Part shown: positions 54,462 to 62,804 of the stretch, piece by piece
How the letters are laid out: each line of letters opens with the position of its first letter
How positions within the stretch are numbered: position 1 is the stretch's first letter
Assembly (NCBI GenBank): GCA_902566775.1
Contig: CACFKF010000004.1
Span: forward strand, 1-64,000
Length of the DNA stretch: 64,000 nucleotides
Reading direction: 5' to 3'
From: an uncultured Pelagibacteraceae bacterium
GTDB lineage: Bacteria; Pseudomonadota; Alphaproteobacteria; Pelagibacterales; Pelagibacteraceae
Translations under genes and position numbers: made by a program
Notes under the pieces: generated by a model
Databases searched by the model: none
The model's input: the letters and a program-made list of their open reading frames with translations, nothing else
What the model was told of the DNA's origin: nothing

Positions 54462-55446
54462 TTTGACCTTCTAAATGTGCTTGGGGAGCCAATTTAACTT
54501 TATCCATTATATGGTCTATTTTTTTTACATCCGCGTCTCTAACACACATATTTTTACTCAAATATCTTTTCCAAAAATTAGAACCAGTTTGTCCATGAAA
54601 AAGTCCAATCGTATGTCTCATAATTTGATTTAATCTAGTACCTTTTTTAATTTCATTTTTTACATATGGAATTAGATTTTCAATTATTTCTTGTCTAGAA
54701 GAAATTTTATCATTATCAAATATTTCTTTTTCAATATCTGCCAAAATATAAGGAGAGTGATATACCGTTCTACCGAGCATAACTCCATCTACCTTGTTTA
54801 AATGATTTTTAATTTGATCTGTTGAAGAAATTCCACCGTTAATGATAATTTCTAAATCTTTAAAGTCTTTTTTAAGTTTATATACCATTTCATATTTTAA
54901 CGGAGGAATGTTTAAATTTTGTTTTGGAGTAAATTTACCAAGCATTGCTTTTCTTGAATGAATAATAAAAGTTTTAACTCCAGTAGATTTTAAAGTTTTA
55001 ATAAAATTAAATAAACTTTCATAATCTTCTACATCATCATAACCAATTCTAGTTTTAACAGTAACAGGTAACTTAGTTTTAGCACACATTTCACTTAAAC
55101 ATTCAGCAACTAAAATTGGTTCTTTAATTAAACAAGCACCAAATTTATTTTTTTGAACTTTTTTGCTTGGGCAACCTAAGTTTAAATTAATTTCGTCATA
55201 ACCAAAATCTTCTCCAATTCTTGATGCATTAGCTAGCAATTTAGGAGATGAACCTCCTAATTGAAGAGCTACTGGTTTTTCTCTTATATTAAAAGATAGT
55301 AATTTTTTTTTATCTCCTCTGTCTATTGCTTCAGAAACAATCATTTCCGTATAAAGCAAAACATTCTTACTTATTAATCTTAAAAAAAAGCGCTCGTGCC
55401 GATCCGTACAGTCCATCATCGGTGCAACGCAAACTTTCCTATCCAT
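54454..55446 (-). CDS. dusA: tRNA-dihydrouridine synthase A
   Basis: CVAPMMDCTDRHERFFLRLIS, NLNLGCPSKKVQKNKFGACLI. Confidence 0.93.
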   Translation of the reverse strand: MDRKVCVAPMMDCTDRHERFFLRLISKNVLLYTEMIVSEAIDRGDKKKLLSFNIREKPVALQLGGSSPKLLANASRIGEDFGYDEINLNLGCPSKKVQKNKFGACLIKEPILVAECLSEMCAKTKLPVTVKTRIGYDDVEDYESLFNFIKTLKSTGVKTFIIHSRKAMLGKFTPKQNLNIPPLKYEMVYKLKKDFKDLEIIINGGISSTDQIKNHLNKVDGVMLGRTVYHSPYILADIEKEIFDNDKISSRQEIIENLIPYVKNEIKKGTRLNQIMRHTIGLFHGQTGSNFWKRYLSKNMCVRDADVKKIDHIMDKVKLAPQAHLEGQID

Positions 55447-55468
55447 GGTGAGATTTTATAATATATTT

Positions 55469-55996
55469 TTAGCTATTTGTAGCTTCAGTATCTTCTTTGT
55501 TATCAGTGTTTTCTTGAGCTTCTTCTTCTTTTAAATTTTCTAGCGAAAGATCATTATTTTCTGATTCTTCAGGATTGTCTTGTGTTTTCTGCTCAGCAGT
55601 TCCTTTTAATTCTTCTAGATCTTCTTTTGAAACTTGAATTTTTTCAGGAATTTTTCTAGCTCTTTTAGATGGTAGTATCGGAGTTCCGCTTTTTGATATT
55701 TCTCCTTTATATAAGTTTTCAAAATCATCTCCTACATCTTCATCTTCTTCTGAAGTATCATCAACTTGTTCAACATGCTTTCTTAACTTATAAACAGCGC
55801 TTTCCTCTAAATCAGGAACTTTTACATTTTCAATAGCAATTTCTCTAAGAGCAATTACTGTATTTTTATCATCATCTCTATCGATGGTTGGTTCAATTCC
55901 AGAATTTAGCTGTGTTGCTCTTTCTTTTGCTACTAAAACTAATTCGTAAGGACTTTCTACTTTATCTATACAATCTTCTACTGTTACTCTTGCCAT
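55469..55996 (-). CDS. rpoZ: DNA-directed RNA polymerase omega subunit with extended acidic C-terminus
   Basis: [33 protein letters not shown]; 175 aa with Glu/Asp-rich tail. Confidence 0.92.
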   Translation of the reverse strand: MARVTVEDCIDKVESPYELVLVAKERATQLNSGIEPTIDRDDDKNTVIALREIAIENVKVPDLEESAVYKLRKHVEQVDDTSEEDEDVGDDFENLYKGEISKSGTPILPSKRARKIPEKIQVSKEDLEELKGTAEQKTQDNPEESENNDLSLENLKEEEAQENTDNKEDTEATNS

Positions 55997-56027
55997 GCGG
56001 GTTGTTTATATTGAGCCTTATTAAAAA

Positions 56028-57260
56028 TCAAGTTTTATTTTGTAATACAGGTTTGTAGTGTCTTTGAAAAATGAGAACTATGACTATCGAAATTGCTATA
56101 TAAATTGAACAAAAAATAGCAATATTTTCTATTGAATATCCTAAATCAATTAATATTCCAAAAACTGCAGTAGCTAAAGCTGTAGAAAAAACCATAAAAG
56201 AACCCGTTAGAGCTTTAATGGATCCCAAATGATTTAAACCATAAATTTCAGCCCAGAATGAAATCATTAAAACGTTTGTTAAACCATTTGAAATACCCAT
56301 AAGTCCCATAAAAACAAAAACTGTATAAGGATGATCAAATATTGCTAATACAATTAAACTAAATAATAAAGGAACATTTAAATATGGAAAAACTTTTCTA
56401 CTGGTAAATTTATCAACCAAAAAACCAGAAAAAAATAAAGTTACTACAGTAAGTATTGAATAAACCATAAATGATTGTGCCATAGAAAATTTTCCCCAAT
56501 CTTTAGATTCAATAATGAATGTTTGATTAATAACTATACCAGTAATTATAAATGAAGATGCAAGCATAGCTGGCAAAATAGAATAAAATTTAAAATCTCT
56601 TAGTACCTCTTTTCTTGTCCAGCTTTTGATCGAGTCGATAACTTTGTTGTCATTTTTTCCATTTTTATTTTCTCTTGAAAATATGCTTATCTCTTTGACT
56701 GTAAGATATGTAAAGATTGGTAATAACAATATAATTAAAATTGAAAATCCTAGCCATAAATCTCTCCAGTATATAAATGTCAGAAGATAAACTACAATTA
56801 TTGGTAGTAAAAATTCTCCAAAAGACATCCCTACCCAAATGTAACTTAATGCTTTGCCTCTGTTTTGATTAAAAAATCTACTAGTCGCAACTGATGCAGT
56901 GTGAGCCATTAATCCTTGGCCTGATAATCTTAAAAAAAATATACCCATAGCCAAAAAAATTATTCCATTAACAAATGAAAAAAAAAGTGATGCAAGGCTT
57001 AAAAAAATAACAACTAGTAAAGAATAATTAACTAACTTTAAATCATCAATTTTCTTTCCCACCCATATTAACGCTAAACTGCTACATAAAGTAGCTATTC
57101 CATAAATAGATCCAAATTCTGCGTTAGTAATATTTAATTCTTCCCTAATATCAGAATTAAATAAACCAATAAAAAAGCTCTGCCCTATGCTGGAAAAAAA
57201 AGTAAAAACAAAACCAAAAATTATTATTTTGAAATTAGATCTAACTATATCTATAATCAT
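56028..57260 (-). CDS. MFS transporter
   Basis: 410 aa polytopic protein with MFS-type repeats. Confidence 0.85.
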   Translation of the reverse strand: MIIDIVRSNFKIIIFGFVFTFFSSIGQSFFIGLFNSDIREELNITNAEFGSIYGIATLCSSLALIWVGKKIDDLKLVNYSLLVVIFLSLASLFFSFVNGIIFLAMGIFFLRLSGQGLMAHTASVATSRFFNQNRGKALSYIWVGMSFGEFLLPIIVVYLLTFIYWRDLWLGFSILIILLLPIFTYLTVKEISIFSRENKNGKNDNKVIDSIKSWTRKEVLRDFKFYSILPAMLASSFIITGIVINQTFIIESKDWGKFSMAQSFMVYSILTVVTLFFSGFLVDKFTSRKVFPYLNVPLLFSLIVLAIFDHPYTVFVFMGLMGISNGLTNVLMISFWAEIYGLNHLGSIKALTGSFMVFSTALATAVFGILIDLGYSIENIAIFCSIYIAISIVIVLIFQRHYKPVLQNKT

Positions 57261-57263
57261 TAT

Positions 57264-58133
57264 ATGAGTTGCAAAGTTGCTTTTATTGGTCTTGGTGTCA
57301 TGGGATACCCGATGGCTGGATATATATCAAAAGCTGGACATAATGTAACTGTTTATAATCGAACAACTGCAAAAGCAGACAAATGGCTTACTGAATGTAA
57401 AGGAGCAAAAGCAGAAACTCCTGCAAAAGCTGCTGATGGAGCTGATTTTATTTTTACATGCGTAGGTAATGACAACGATCTAAGAGAAGTAACTTTTGGA
57501 GATAATGGAATTTTTAAAACAATTAAAAAAGGAGCAGTCTACATTGATAACACTACAGCTTCAGCAACGATAGCAAGAGAAATTTATGATTACGCAAAAA
57601 AAAATGGTTTTGGATTTCTAGATGCCCCTGTTTCAGGTGGTCAAGCTGGAGCAGAAAATGGAGCTTTAACAGTAATGATTGGTGGTGATCAAGAAGATTT
57701 TGATAAAGCTAAAGATAAAATCGATTGCTACAGTAAAAAAATGAAATTGCTTGGTAAAGCGGGTAATGGACAACTGGCCAAAATGGTAAATCAAATATGT
57801 ATTGGTGGACTTGTTCAAGCTTTATCTGAAGGAATAAATTTTGGAATTAAAGCAGGTTTAAATATGGAAGATGTTATTGAGGTTATATCTAAAGGTGCTG
57901 CCCAATCTTGGCAAATGGACAATAGATATAAAACAATGATTGATGATAAATTTGAATTTGGCTTTGCTGTAGATTGGATGAGAAAAGATTTAAAAATTGC
58001 ACTAGATGAAGCTAAAAAAAATAATTCTTTATTACCTATAACTGAAATAGTTGATCAATATTATGGCGACGTTCAAAAATTAGGTGGTAATAGATGGGAT
58101 ACATCAAGCTTAATTAGAAGGTTAAGAAAATAA
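57264..58133 (+). CDS. 3-hydroxyisobutyrate/2-hydroxy-3-oxopropionate dehydrogenase family protein
   Basis: VAFIGLGVMGYPMAGYISKAGHNVTVYNRT, FLDAPVSGGQAGAENGALTVMIGG, GNGQLAKMVNQI. Confidence 0.92.
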   Translation: MSCKVAFIGLGVMGYPMAGYISKAGHNVTVYNRTTAKADKWLTECKGAKAETPAKAADGADFIFTCVGNDNDLREVTFGDNGIFKTIKKGAVYIDNTTASATIAREIYDYAKKNGFGFLDAPVSGGQAGAENGALTVMIGGDQEDFDKAKDKIDCYSKKMKLLGKAGNGQLAKMVNQICIGGLVQALSEGINFGIKAGLNMEDVIEVISKGAAQSWQMDNRYKTMIDDKFEFGFAVDWMRKDLKIALDEAKKNNSLLPITEIVDQYYGDVQKLGGNRWDTSSLIRRLRK

Positions 58134-58139
58134 AACTGT

Positions 58140-58739
58140 ATGCAACCAGCATACTACGAAGATTTTAAAGAAATAAAAAAAAAAATTTGGTTAATGTTAG
58201 ATGATGCTGTGACCAATAGAAGTTCAACATTTAGAATTCCTGTTTTTGTTTGTGGAGATCAAAAAGATTTTGATGGAAGAATTGTAGTTCTTAGAAAATC
58301 TGATCAATCAAATAGTCTTCTTCAATTTCATAGCGATATTAGATCAGAAAAAATAACTAAATTAAAAAATAATAAAAATGCCTCTATGCTTTTTTATGAT
58401 AAGGAAGAAAAAATCCAAGTAAGACTAAAAGTTGAATGTATTATTAATCACAACAATAAAATAACAAAAGAGTCTTGGTCTAAAACAGGTCATATCAGTA
58501 GAAAATGTTATTTGGTAGATAATGGACCTGGAACAGAGTCTCAAGCTCCAACATCAGGATTAAAACCTGAATTTGATAATTACGAATTTACTATGGAACA
58601 AAGTGAACAAGGTTATAAAAACTTTACAGTTATTCAATGTAAAATCAAAAGTATTGAATGGCTTTATTTAGCTGCCAAAGGTCATCGTAGAGCCAGATTT
58701 GACTTAGATAATAATAAAGAATATTGGCTTGTACCTTAG
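58140..58739 (+). CDS. Pyridoxamine 5'-phosphate oxidase-like FMN-binding protein
   Basis: VVLRKSDQSNSLLQFHSDIRSEKITKLKNNKNASMLFYDKEEKIQVRLK; C-terminal RARFDL. Confidence 0.83.
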   Translation: MQPAYYEDFKEIKKKIWLMLDDAVTNRSSTFRIPVFVCGDQKDFDGRIVVLRKSDQSNSLLQFHSDIRSEKITKLKNNKNASMLFYDKEEKIQVRLKVECIINHNNKITKESWSKTGHISRKCYLVDNGPGTESQAPTSGLKPEFDNYEFTMEQSEQGYKNFTVIQCKIKSIEWLYLAAKGHRRARFDLDNNKEYWLVP

Positions 58740-58743
58740 ATAA

Positions 58744-58947
58744 ATGATTACAAAATTTATTTTTTATTTATCCCTAATAATTTTAGGAATGTTTGCTATG
58801 AGATTTGGGATAATTCAAATAAGACAATATAAACAAGGCAAAACTAAAATTAAAAAGAAATTTCTTGAACAAATTGCTTTTGGAATTTTTTTTATAATAA
58901 TTTTAGGATTAATAATTTATTCTATTAATGATCTTCTTTTTAATTAA
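58744..58947 (+). CDS. Small two-TM hypothetical protein
   Basis: 67 aa, two hydrophobic segments; follows the PNPOx-like gene after 4 bp. Confidence 0.6.
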   Translation: MITKFIFYLSLIILGMFAMRFGIIQIRQYKQGKTKIKKKFLEQIAFGIFFIIILGLIIYSINDLLFN

Positions 58948-58959
58948 TAATTTTAAAAT

Positions 58960-59883
58960 CTATTTAAAAAAATTTATCCAACCGCTTTTTTGATGATTAA
59001 AGTTAAATAAACTTGGATGAATAATTTCCGCAAAAATTTCTAATGATTCTACGAGTCTTGGGCCTGGTCTGTTAAAAAATTGGTTGCCATCAACAACAAA
59101 AAATTCCTTATCTTTAAATGCTTTTAAATTGTTCCATTTACTTTCTTTAATCAGTAAATTTTCCACCTCATCTTTAGTTTTTTCAATATTATACCCACAA
59201 GGTAAAAAAATAATAATTTCAGGGTCATAACTTTTAATTTCTTCAAAGTTTATCCAGTGTGAGTCTTTTCCTGACTTTCCAAAAATATCTTCGCCTCCAG
59301 ATATTTTAACCATTTCAGGAATCCAATTTCCTGCTGCCATTAAGGGTTCAATCCACTCAATACAAGCTACAGTTCTCTTTTTTTTTTTTGAACTTTTAAT
59401 CTGAATATTTTTTACTCTTTGTTCTAGCGGTTTAATTAAACTTTCAGTAGTTATCAGATCTAAATTAAGTCCTTTGGCAACTTTTTTTATATCATCAAAA
59501 ACCTCACCCAAAGTATTTGGCTGAAGAGAAATTATTCTAGTTTTTTCGTTAAGATGTTTGTTAACTATTTCTTCAACTTCTGTTAGGCTTACTGCACACA
59601 CTTCACAATGTGCCTGAGTTATAACTAGGTCAGGCTCTAATTTTTTTAATTCTTTAATGTCTACTTTATAAACAGATAATGAGTTTTCTAAAATTGTATT
59701 AATTTGTTTATGAATTTCTCTACTTGTGCCTTCAACTTTTATTTTAGGTGAAGTTAATTTTATAATCTTATTCAAATCTTTTGGGTAATCACATTCATGT
59801 GATCTTCCAACAATTAAATCTTTCTTGCCTAAGAAAGCAACAATTTCTGTAGCACTTGGTATTAAAGTAACAATTTTTCTCAT
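58960..59883 (-). CDS. BtuF-like (periplasmic binding protein family) protein without an obvious signal peptide
   Basis: VTLIPSATEIVAFLGKKDLIVGRSHECDYP, VITQAHCEVCAVS, RPGPRLVESLEIFAEIIHP. Confidence 0.82.
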   Translation of the reverse strand: MRKIVTLIPSATEIVAFLGKKDLIVGRSHECDYPKDLNKIIKLTSPKIKVEGTSREIHKQINTILENSLSVYKVDIKELKKLEPDLVITQAHCEVCAVSLTEVEEIVNKHLNEKTRIISLQPNTLGEVFDDIKKVAKGLNLDLITTESLIKPLEQRVKNIQIKSSKKKKRTVACIEWIEPLMAAGNWIPEMVKISGGEDIFGKSGKDSHWINFEEIKSYDPEIIIFLPCGYNIEKTKDEVENLLIKESKWNNLKAFKDKEFFVVDGNQFFNRPGPRLVESLEIFAEIIHPSLFNFNHQKSGWINFFK

Positions 59884-59886
59884 TAA

Positions 59887-59916
59887 TTAAATAAGAATTA
59901 TAAATATTTTTTTCAT
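59887..59916 (-). other. Mini-ORF MKKIFIILI* repeating the 5' end of the 60601..61695 hydrolase gene
   Basis: 25-bp exact repeat (59894-59918 = 61673-61697) including the ATG; stop codon 3 nt before the BtuF-like start. Confidence 0.45.
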
Positions 59917-59918
59917 TT
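59894..59918. repeat. 25-bp exact direct repeat, copy 1 (agaattataaatatttttttcattt)
   Basis: Identical to 61673-61697. Confidence 0.9.
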
Positions 59919-59920
59919 TT

Positions 59921-59986
59921 TCAAACTAGCATCAAGATAAGTATGAATATAATCAAACCAATTATAGGAACAAAGAAATGTTGCAT
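59921..59986 (-). other. Mini-ORF MQHFFVPIIGLIIFILILMLV* (21 aa, hydrophobic)
   Basis: ATG to TGA read on the minus strand; a single TM-like segment. Confidence 0.35.
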
Positions 59987-59990
59987 ATTC

Positions 59991-60023
59991 TTATTCTACC
60001 ACGATCCCTAAAAATTTTTTCAT
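59991..60023 (-). other. Mini-ORF MKKFLGIVVE* repeating the start of the upstream nuclease gene
   Basis: 17-bp exact repeat (60007-60023 = 60459-60475) including the ATG; ATG overlaps the nuclease TGA. Confidence 0.4.
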
Positions 60024-60475
60024 GATGTCTTTCTAAAATCCCATGGATATTGGAACTTCATAGCCCATATTCCAAGTTTATTAGCCTTTGCAAAATCTTC
60101 ATCTTCAATAAATTTTGTTGAATATTTTCTATATGCAAAAGCATAACCACTTCGTACTAAAAATTTTGATAGGCTTTCGCCATTCACGAAACATTCTGCC
60201 AAGGTTCTTTTATAAACATCTTTGCCTTCGCTGATACATTCAGGTGTGATGTTTCCAATCTTTTTCACTAATAGCTTTTTTGCTAACATGCCACATGCTA
60301 CTACTTGATCATTTTGCAGGCAAGTTTGTGTTAGTTCAGGCGTATCAATACCTGAAAAACGTATTTTCTCACCGTTTAAAACAATTGTATCACCATCAAC
60401 AACTTTAAGATTATTTGCTAAAGAAGCATTGCACCACAACAAAAAGGGAAATAAGATTCCTAAAAATTTTTTCAT
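60020..60475 (-). CDS. Secreted thermonuclease-family (SNase-like) protein
   Basis: 151 aa; signal peptide MKKFLGILFPFLLWCNASLA; VVDGDTIVLNGEKIRFSGIDTPE, KDVYKRTLAECFVNGESLSKFLVRSGYAFAYRKY. Confidence 0.88.
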   Translation of the reverse strand: MKKFLGILFPFLLWCNASLANNLKVVDGDTIVLNGEKIRFSGIDTPELTQTCLQNDQVVACGMLAKKLLVKKIGNITPECISEGKDVYKRTLAECFVNGESLSKFLVRSGYAFAYRKYSTKFIEDEDFAKANKLGIWAMKFQYPWDFRKTS

Positions 60476-60576
60476 TTATTTTTTCTTTTACGTATTCTTT
60501 TATCAATTTCTCTAGCTATAATTAATAATGCAAATACTTGAAGTATTGTCCAAACTAAATCCCAGTTAAAACTCAT
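60472..60576 (-). CDS. Unannotated 34-aa membrane mini-protein MSFNWDLVWTILQVFALLIIAREIDKRIRKRKNK
   Basis: Minus-strand ORF absent from the ORF track; TM-like N-terminal half, basic tail, ATGA overlap with the nuclease start. Confidence 0.6.
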   Translation of the reverse strand: MSFNWDLVWTILQVFALLIIAREIDKRIRKRKNK

Positions 60577-60600
60577 AAAATATTCTTTAGGTGATCTTTT

Positions 60601-61695
60601 TTAATTAAGCAGATTTTCTTCCCAAAACTTTAAATTTTTTTTGAAAAACAATTTTCCTTTATCACCACCACCTTTGGCGCCTGTGAACATACATCCGCTT
60701 AAATTATAAGGGTCAAAACTGAATTTCAGAGTTCGTAGTGGATCTTCTTTTGACATTTTATAAAAATCTTCTTCAGTTTCCCAACGGTCTACATACTCCA
60801 ATAAAAAATCCATATAAGACTTGCTCATCTTTCCATCATCTTCAGTGTACCACTTAGGACATTTCCAAAAAATTTGTGCGTACTCCATATCTTCAACTTC
60901 ATAATTTCCAATGAAATCATGGTGCCATCCTTCTTTAACATCAACTATTATATCTCCACCATTAGCTTTAATTTTATTACCAAGTTCAACACAAGGTTCT
61001 GCTCGGGTGTAGTTGTCGGAACCACCTAGAATCATCCATGTTTTTGTTTCTTTTATTGGTTGAGGATTTCTAAACATTCCAACGTCCTCACAATCAGGAT
61101 ATAATGGTTGTGCTGCAGCAAAATATAAATCTTTACTTATAAGTGCATCTCTCATTCTTTTTTCTGATGCTAAAATTGAAACCATTCCACCTCTCGAGCC
61201 TCCTTGAATACCAACTTTTTTTATATTGATCTTTGGATTTTTTGACAAATATTCAAGAGCAATAAATGGATCAAGAAATTGTGACCAAATATTTACTGTA
61301 AACTGATTTCCGGCTGAACTACCTATTTGATCTCTTGCAGTAAAGTGGTCAATAAACATTGTTGCAATTCCTTTTTTTTGCAATCTCTTGGCCTGGTTTT
61401 TATGAAAAACCATCCATTTAGATACAAACTCTTCAGGTCCCCAACTACTATGACTTACCATTACAAGTGGAAATGGACCCTCTCCTTTAGGATATATAAT
61501 TAATGCTTCAAACTCGCTTGGCGACTCTTTGTGCCAGCCTTCTTGTATAGCGTAAAAATCAAAAGCTCTATACGATTGAATTTTTACCAACTCACTATTT
61601 TTAAATTTTTTTTGTAATTTTACCATAAATTTATTAAATGCAAATGCAGGACTTGCAATTAATAAACAAATTAGAATTATAAATATTTTTTTCAT
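60601..61695 (-). CDS. Secreted alpha/beta hydrolase (dienelactone-hydrolase-like)
   Basis: Signal peptide MKKIFIILICLLIASPAFA; VGIQGGSRGGMVSILA nucleophile-elbow-like motif; GWHHDF. Confidence 0.82.
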   Translation of the reverse strand: MKKIFIILICLLIASPAFAFNKFMVKLQKKFKNSELVKIQSYRAFDFYAIQEGWHKESPSEFEALIIYPKGEGPFPLVMVSHSSWGPEEFVSKWMVFHKNQAKRLQKKGIATMFIDHFTARDQIGSSAGNQFTVNIWSQFLDPFIALEYLSKNPKINIKKVGIQGGSRGGMVSILASEKRMRDALISKDLYFAAAQPLYPDCEDVGMFRNPQPIKETKTWMILGGSDNYTRAEPCVELGNKIKANGGDIIVDVKEGWHHDFIGNYEVEDMEYAQIFWKCPKWYTEDDGKMSKSYMDFLLEYVDRWETEEDFYKMSKEDPLRTLKFSFDPYNLSGCMFTGAKGGGDKGKLFFKKNLKFWEENLLN

Positions 61696-61697
61696 TT
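61673..61697. repeat. 25-bp exact direct repeat, copy 2 (hydrolase start region)
   Basis: Identical to 59894-59918. Confidence 0.9.
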
Positions 61698-61701
61698 AGT
61701 A

Positions 61702-62214
61702 TCAGGATATAGATTTCGAATATTTTTTCCAGTTCTCTTGATACCGTATTGAGTTTTTTAAAATTGCTTTAACCTCATCATCTGTAACTTTTCTAATAAC
61801 TCTTCCTGGCGAGCCTACTACAAGGGAGTTATCTGGAATTTCTTTATTTTCGGTTATTAAAGATTTTGCACCTATAACACAATTGTTTCCAATTTTAGCA
61901 TTATTTAAAATTACAGCTCCTATTCCAATTAAACTATTGTCCCCAATTGTACATCCATGAAGCATAACCATATGGCCAACAGTTACGTTTTTTCCAATCT
62001 TTAAAGGATATCCTGGATCAGTATGCAAAACACTTCCATCTTGAATATTTGAACCCTCACCCACATGAATATTTTCAATATCTCCTCTTAAAGTTGCATT
62101 AAACCAAATGCTTGTATTTTTTTCTAATGTAACATCTCCTATAATAGTAGCGTTTGGCGCCACCCAATTTTCGCCTAAATTTTTTGGTTTTTTATTTTCT
62201 ATATTGTAGAACAT
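61702..62214 (-). CDS. Gamma-carbonic anhydrase family protein (hexapeptide repeat)
   Basis: SIWFNATLRGDIENIHVGEGSNIQDGSVLHTDPGYPLKIGKNVTVGHMVMLHGCTIGDNSLIGIG. Confidence 0.92.
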   Translation of the reverse strand: MFYNIENKKPKNLGENWVAPNATIIGDVTLEKNTSIWFNATLRGDIENIHVGEGSNIQDGSVLHTDPGYPLKIGKNVTVGHMVMLHGCTIGDNSLIGIGAVILNNAKIGNNCVIGAKSLITENKEIPDNSLVVGSPGRVIRKVTDDEVKAILKNSIRYQENWKKYSKSIS

Positions 62215-62234
62215 ATATTATATATTATTTTATC

Positions 62235-62804
62235 ATGACGCTTACAAAAACCTCAATATGTGAATTTGGCAAAAAAGCCGATTTTTTTGAGCTTAAATCT
62301 ACGGAAAACAAGTTAATAAATTTGAATAATATTAAAGGTGAAAATGGTCTTCTGGTTATGTTTATTTGTAACCATTGCCCTTATGTTGTTACAACAATAA
62401 AAGATATAGTTGAGACTTCAAAAGAACTAAAAAAATATAAAGTTAATTCAATTGCGATCATGTCTAATGATCCTACAGATTATCCAGAAGACTCTTTCGA
62501 TAATATGATTAAATTCGCTGAAAAATATAATTTTGATTTTCCTTACGTTTTAGATGAAGATCAAACTATTGGTAAAAAATACGATGCTGTTTGCACTCCT
62601 GATTTTTTTGGATTTAATTCAAATTTAGAACTTCAGTATAGAGGAAGAATTTATGAGTTAAATAACAATGTAAGACCTAGGGTTAGAGCAGAAAATAGCA
62701 AAAATGAACTTTTGGATTCTATGATTGAAATATCTAAAACTGGCAAAGGTCCCGAAACACAAAATCCAAGCATGGGTTGCAGTATAAAGTGGTTTAAAGA
62801 TTAA
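62235..62804 (+). CDS. Thioredoxin-like/redoxin family protein
   Basis: VMFICNHCPYVVTTIKDIVE, DFFGFNSNLELQYRGRIYE; likely start MTLTKTSICEFGKKA at 62235. Confidence 0.87.
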   Translation: MTLTKTSICEFGKKADFFELKSTENKLINLNNIKGENGLLVMFICNHCPYVVTTIKDIVETSKELKKYKVNSIAIMSNDPTDYPEDSFDNMIKFAEKYNFDFPYVLDEDQTIGKKYDAVCTPDFFGFNSNLELQYRGRIYELNNNVRPRVRAENSKNELLDSMIEISKTGKGPETQNPSMGCSIKWFKD

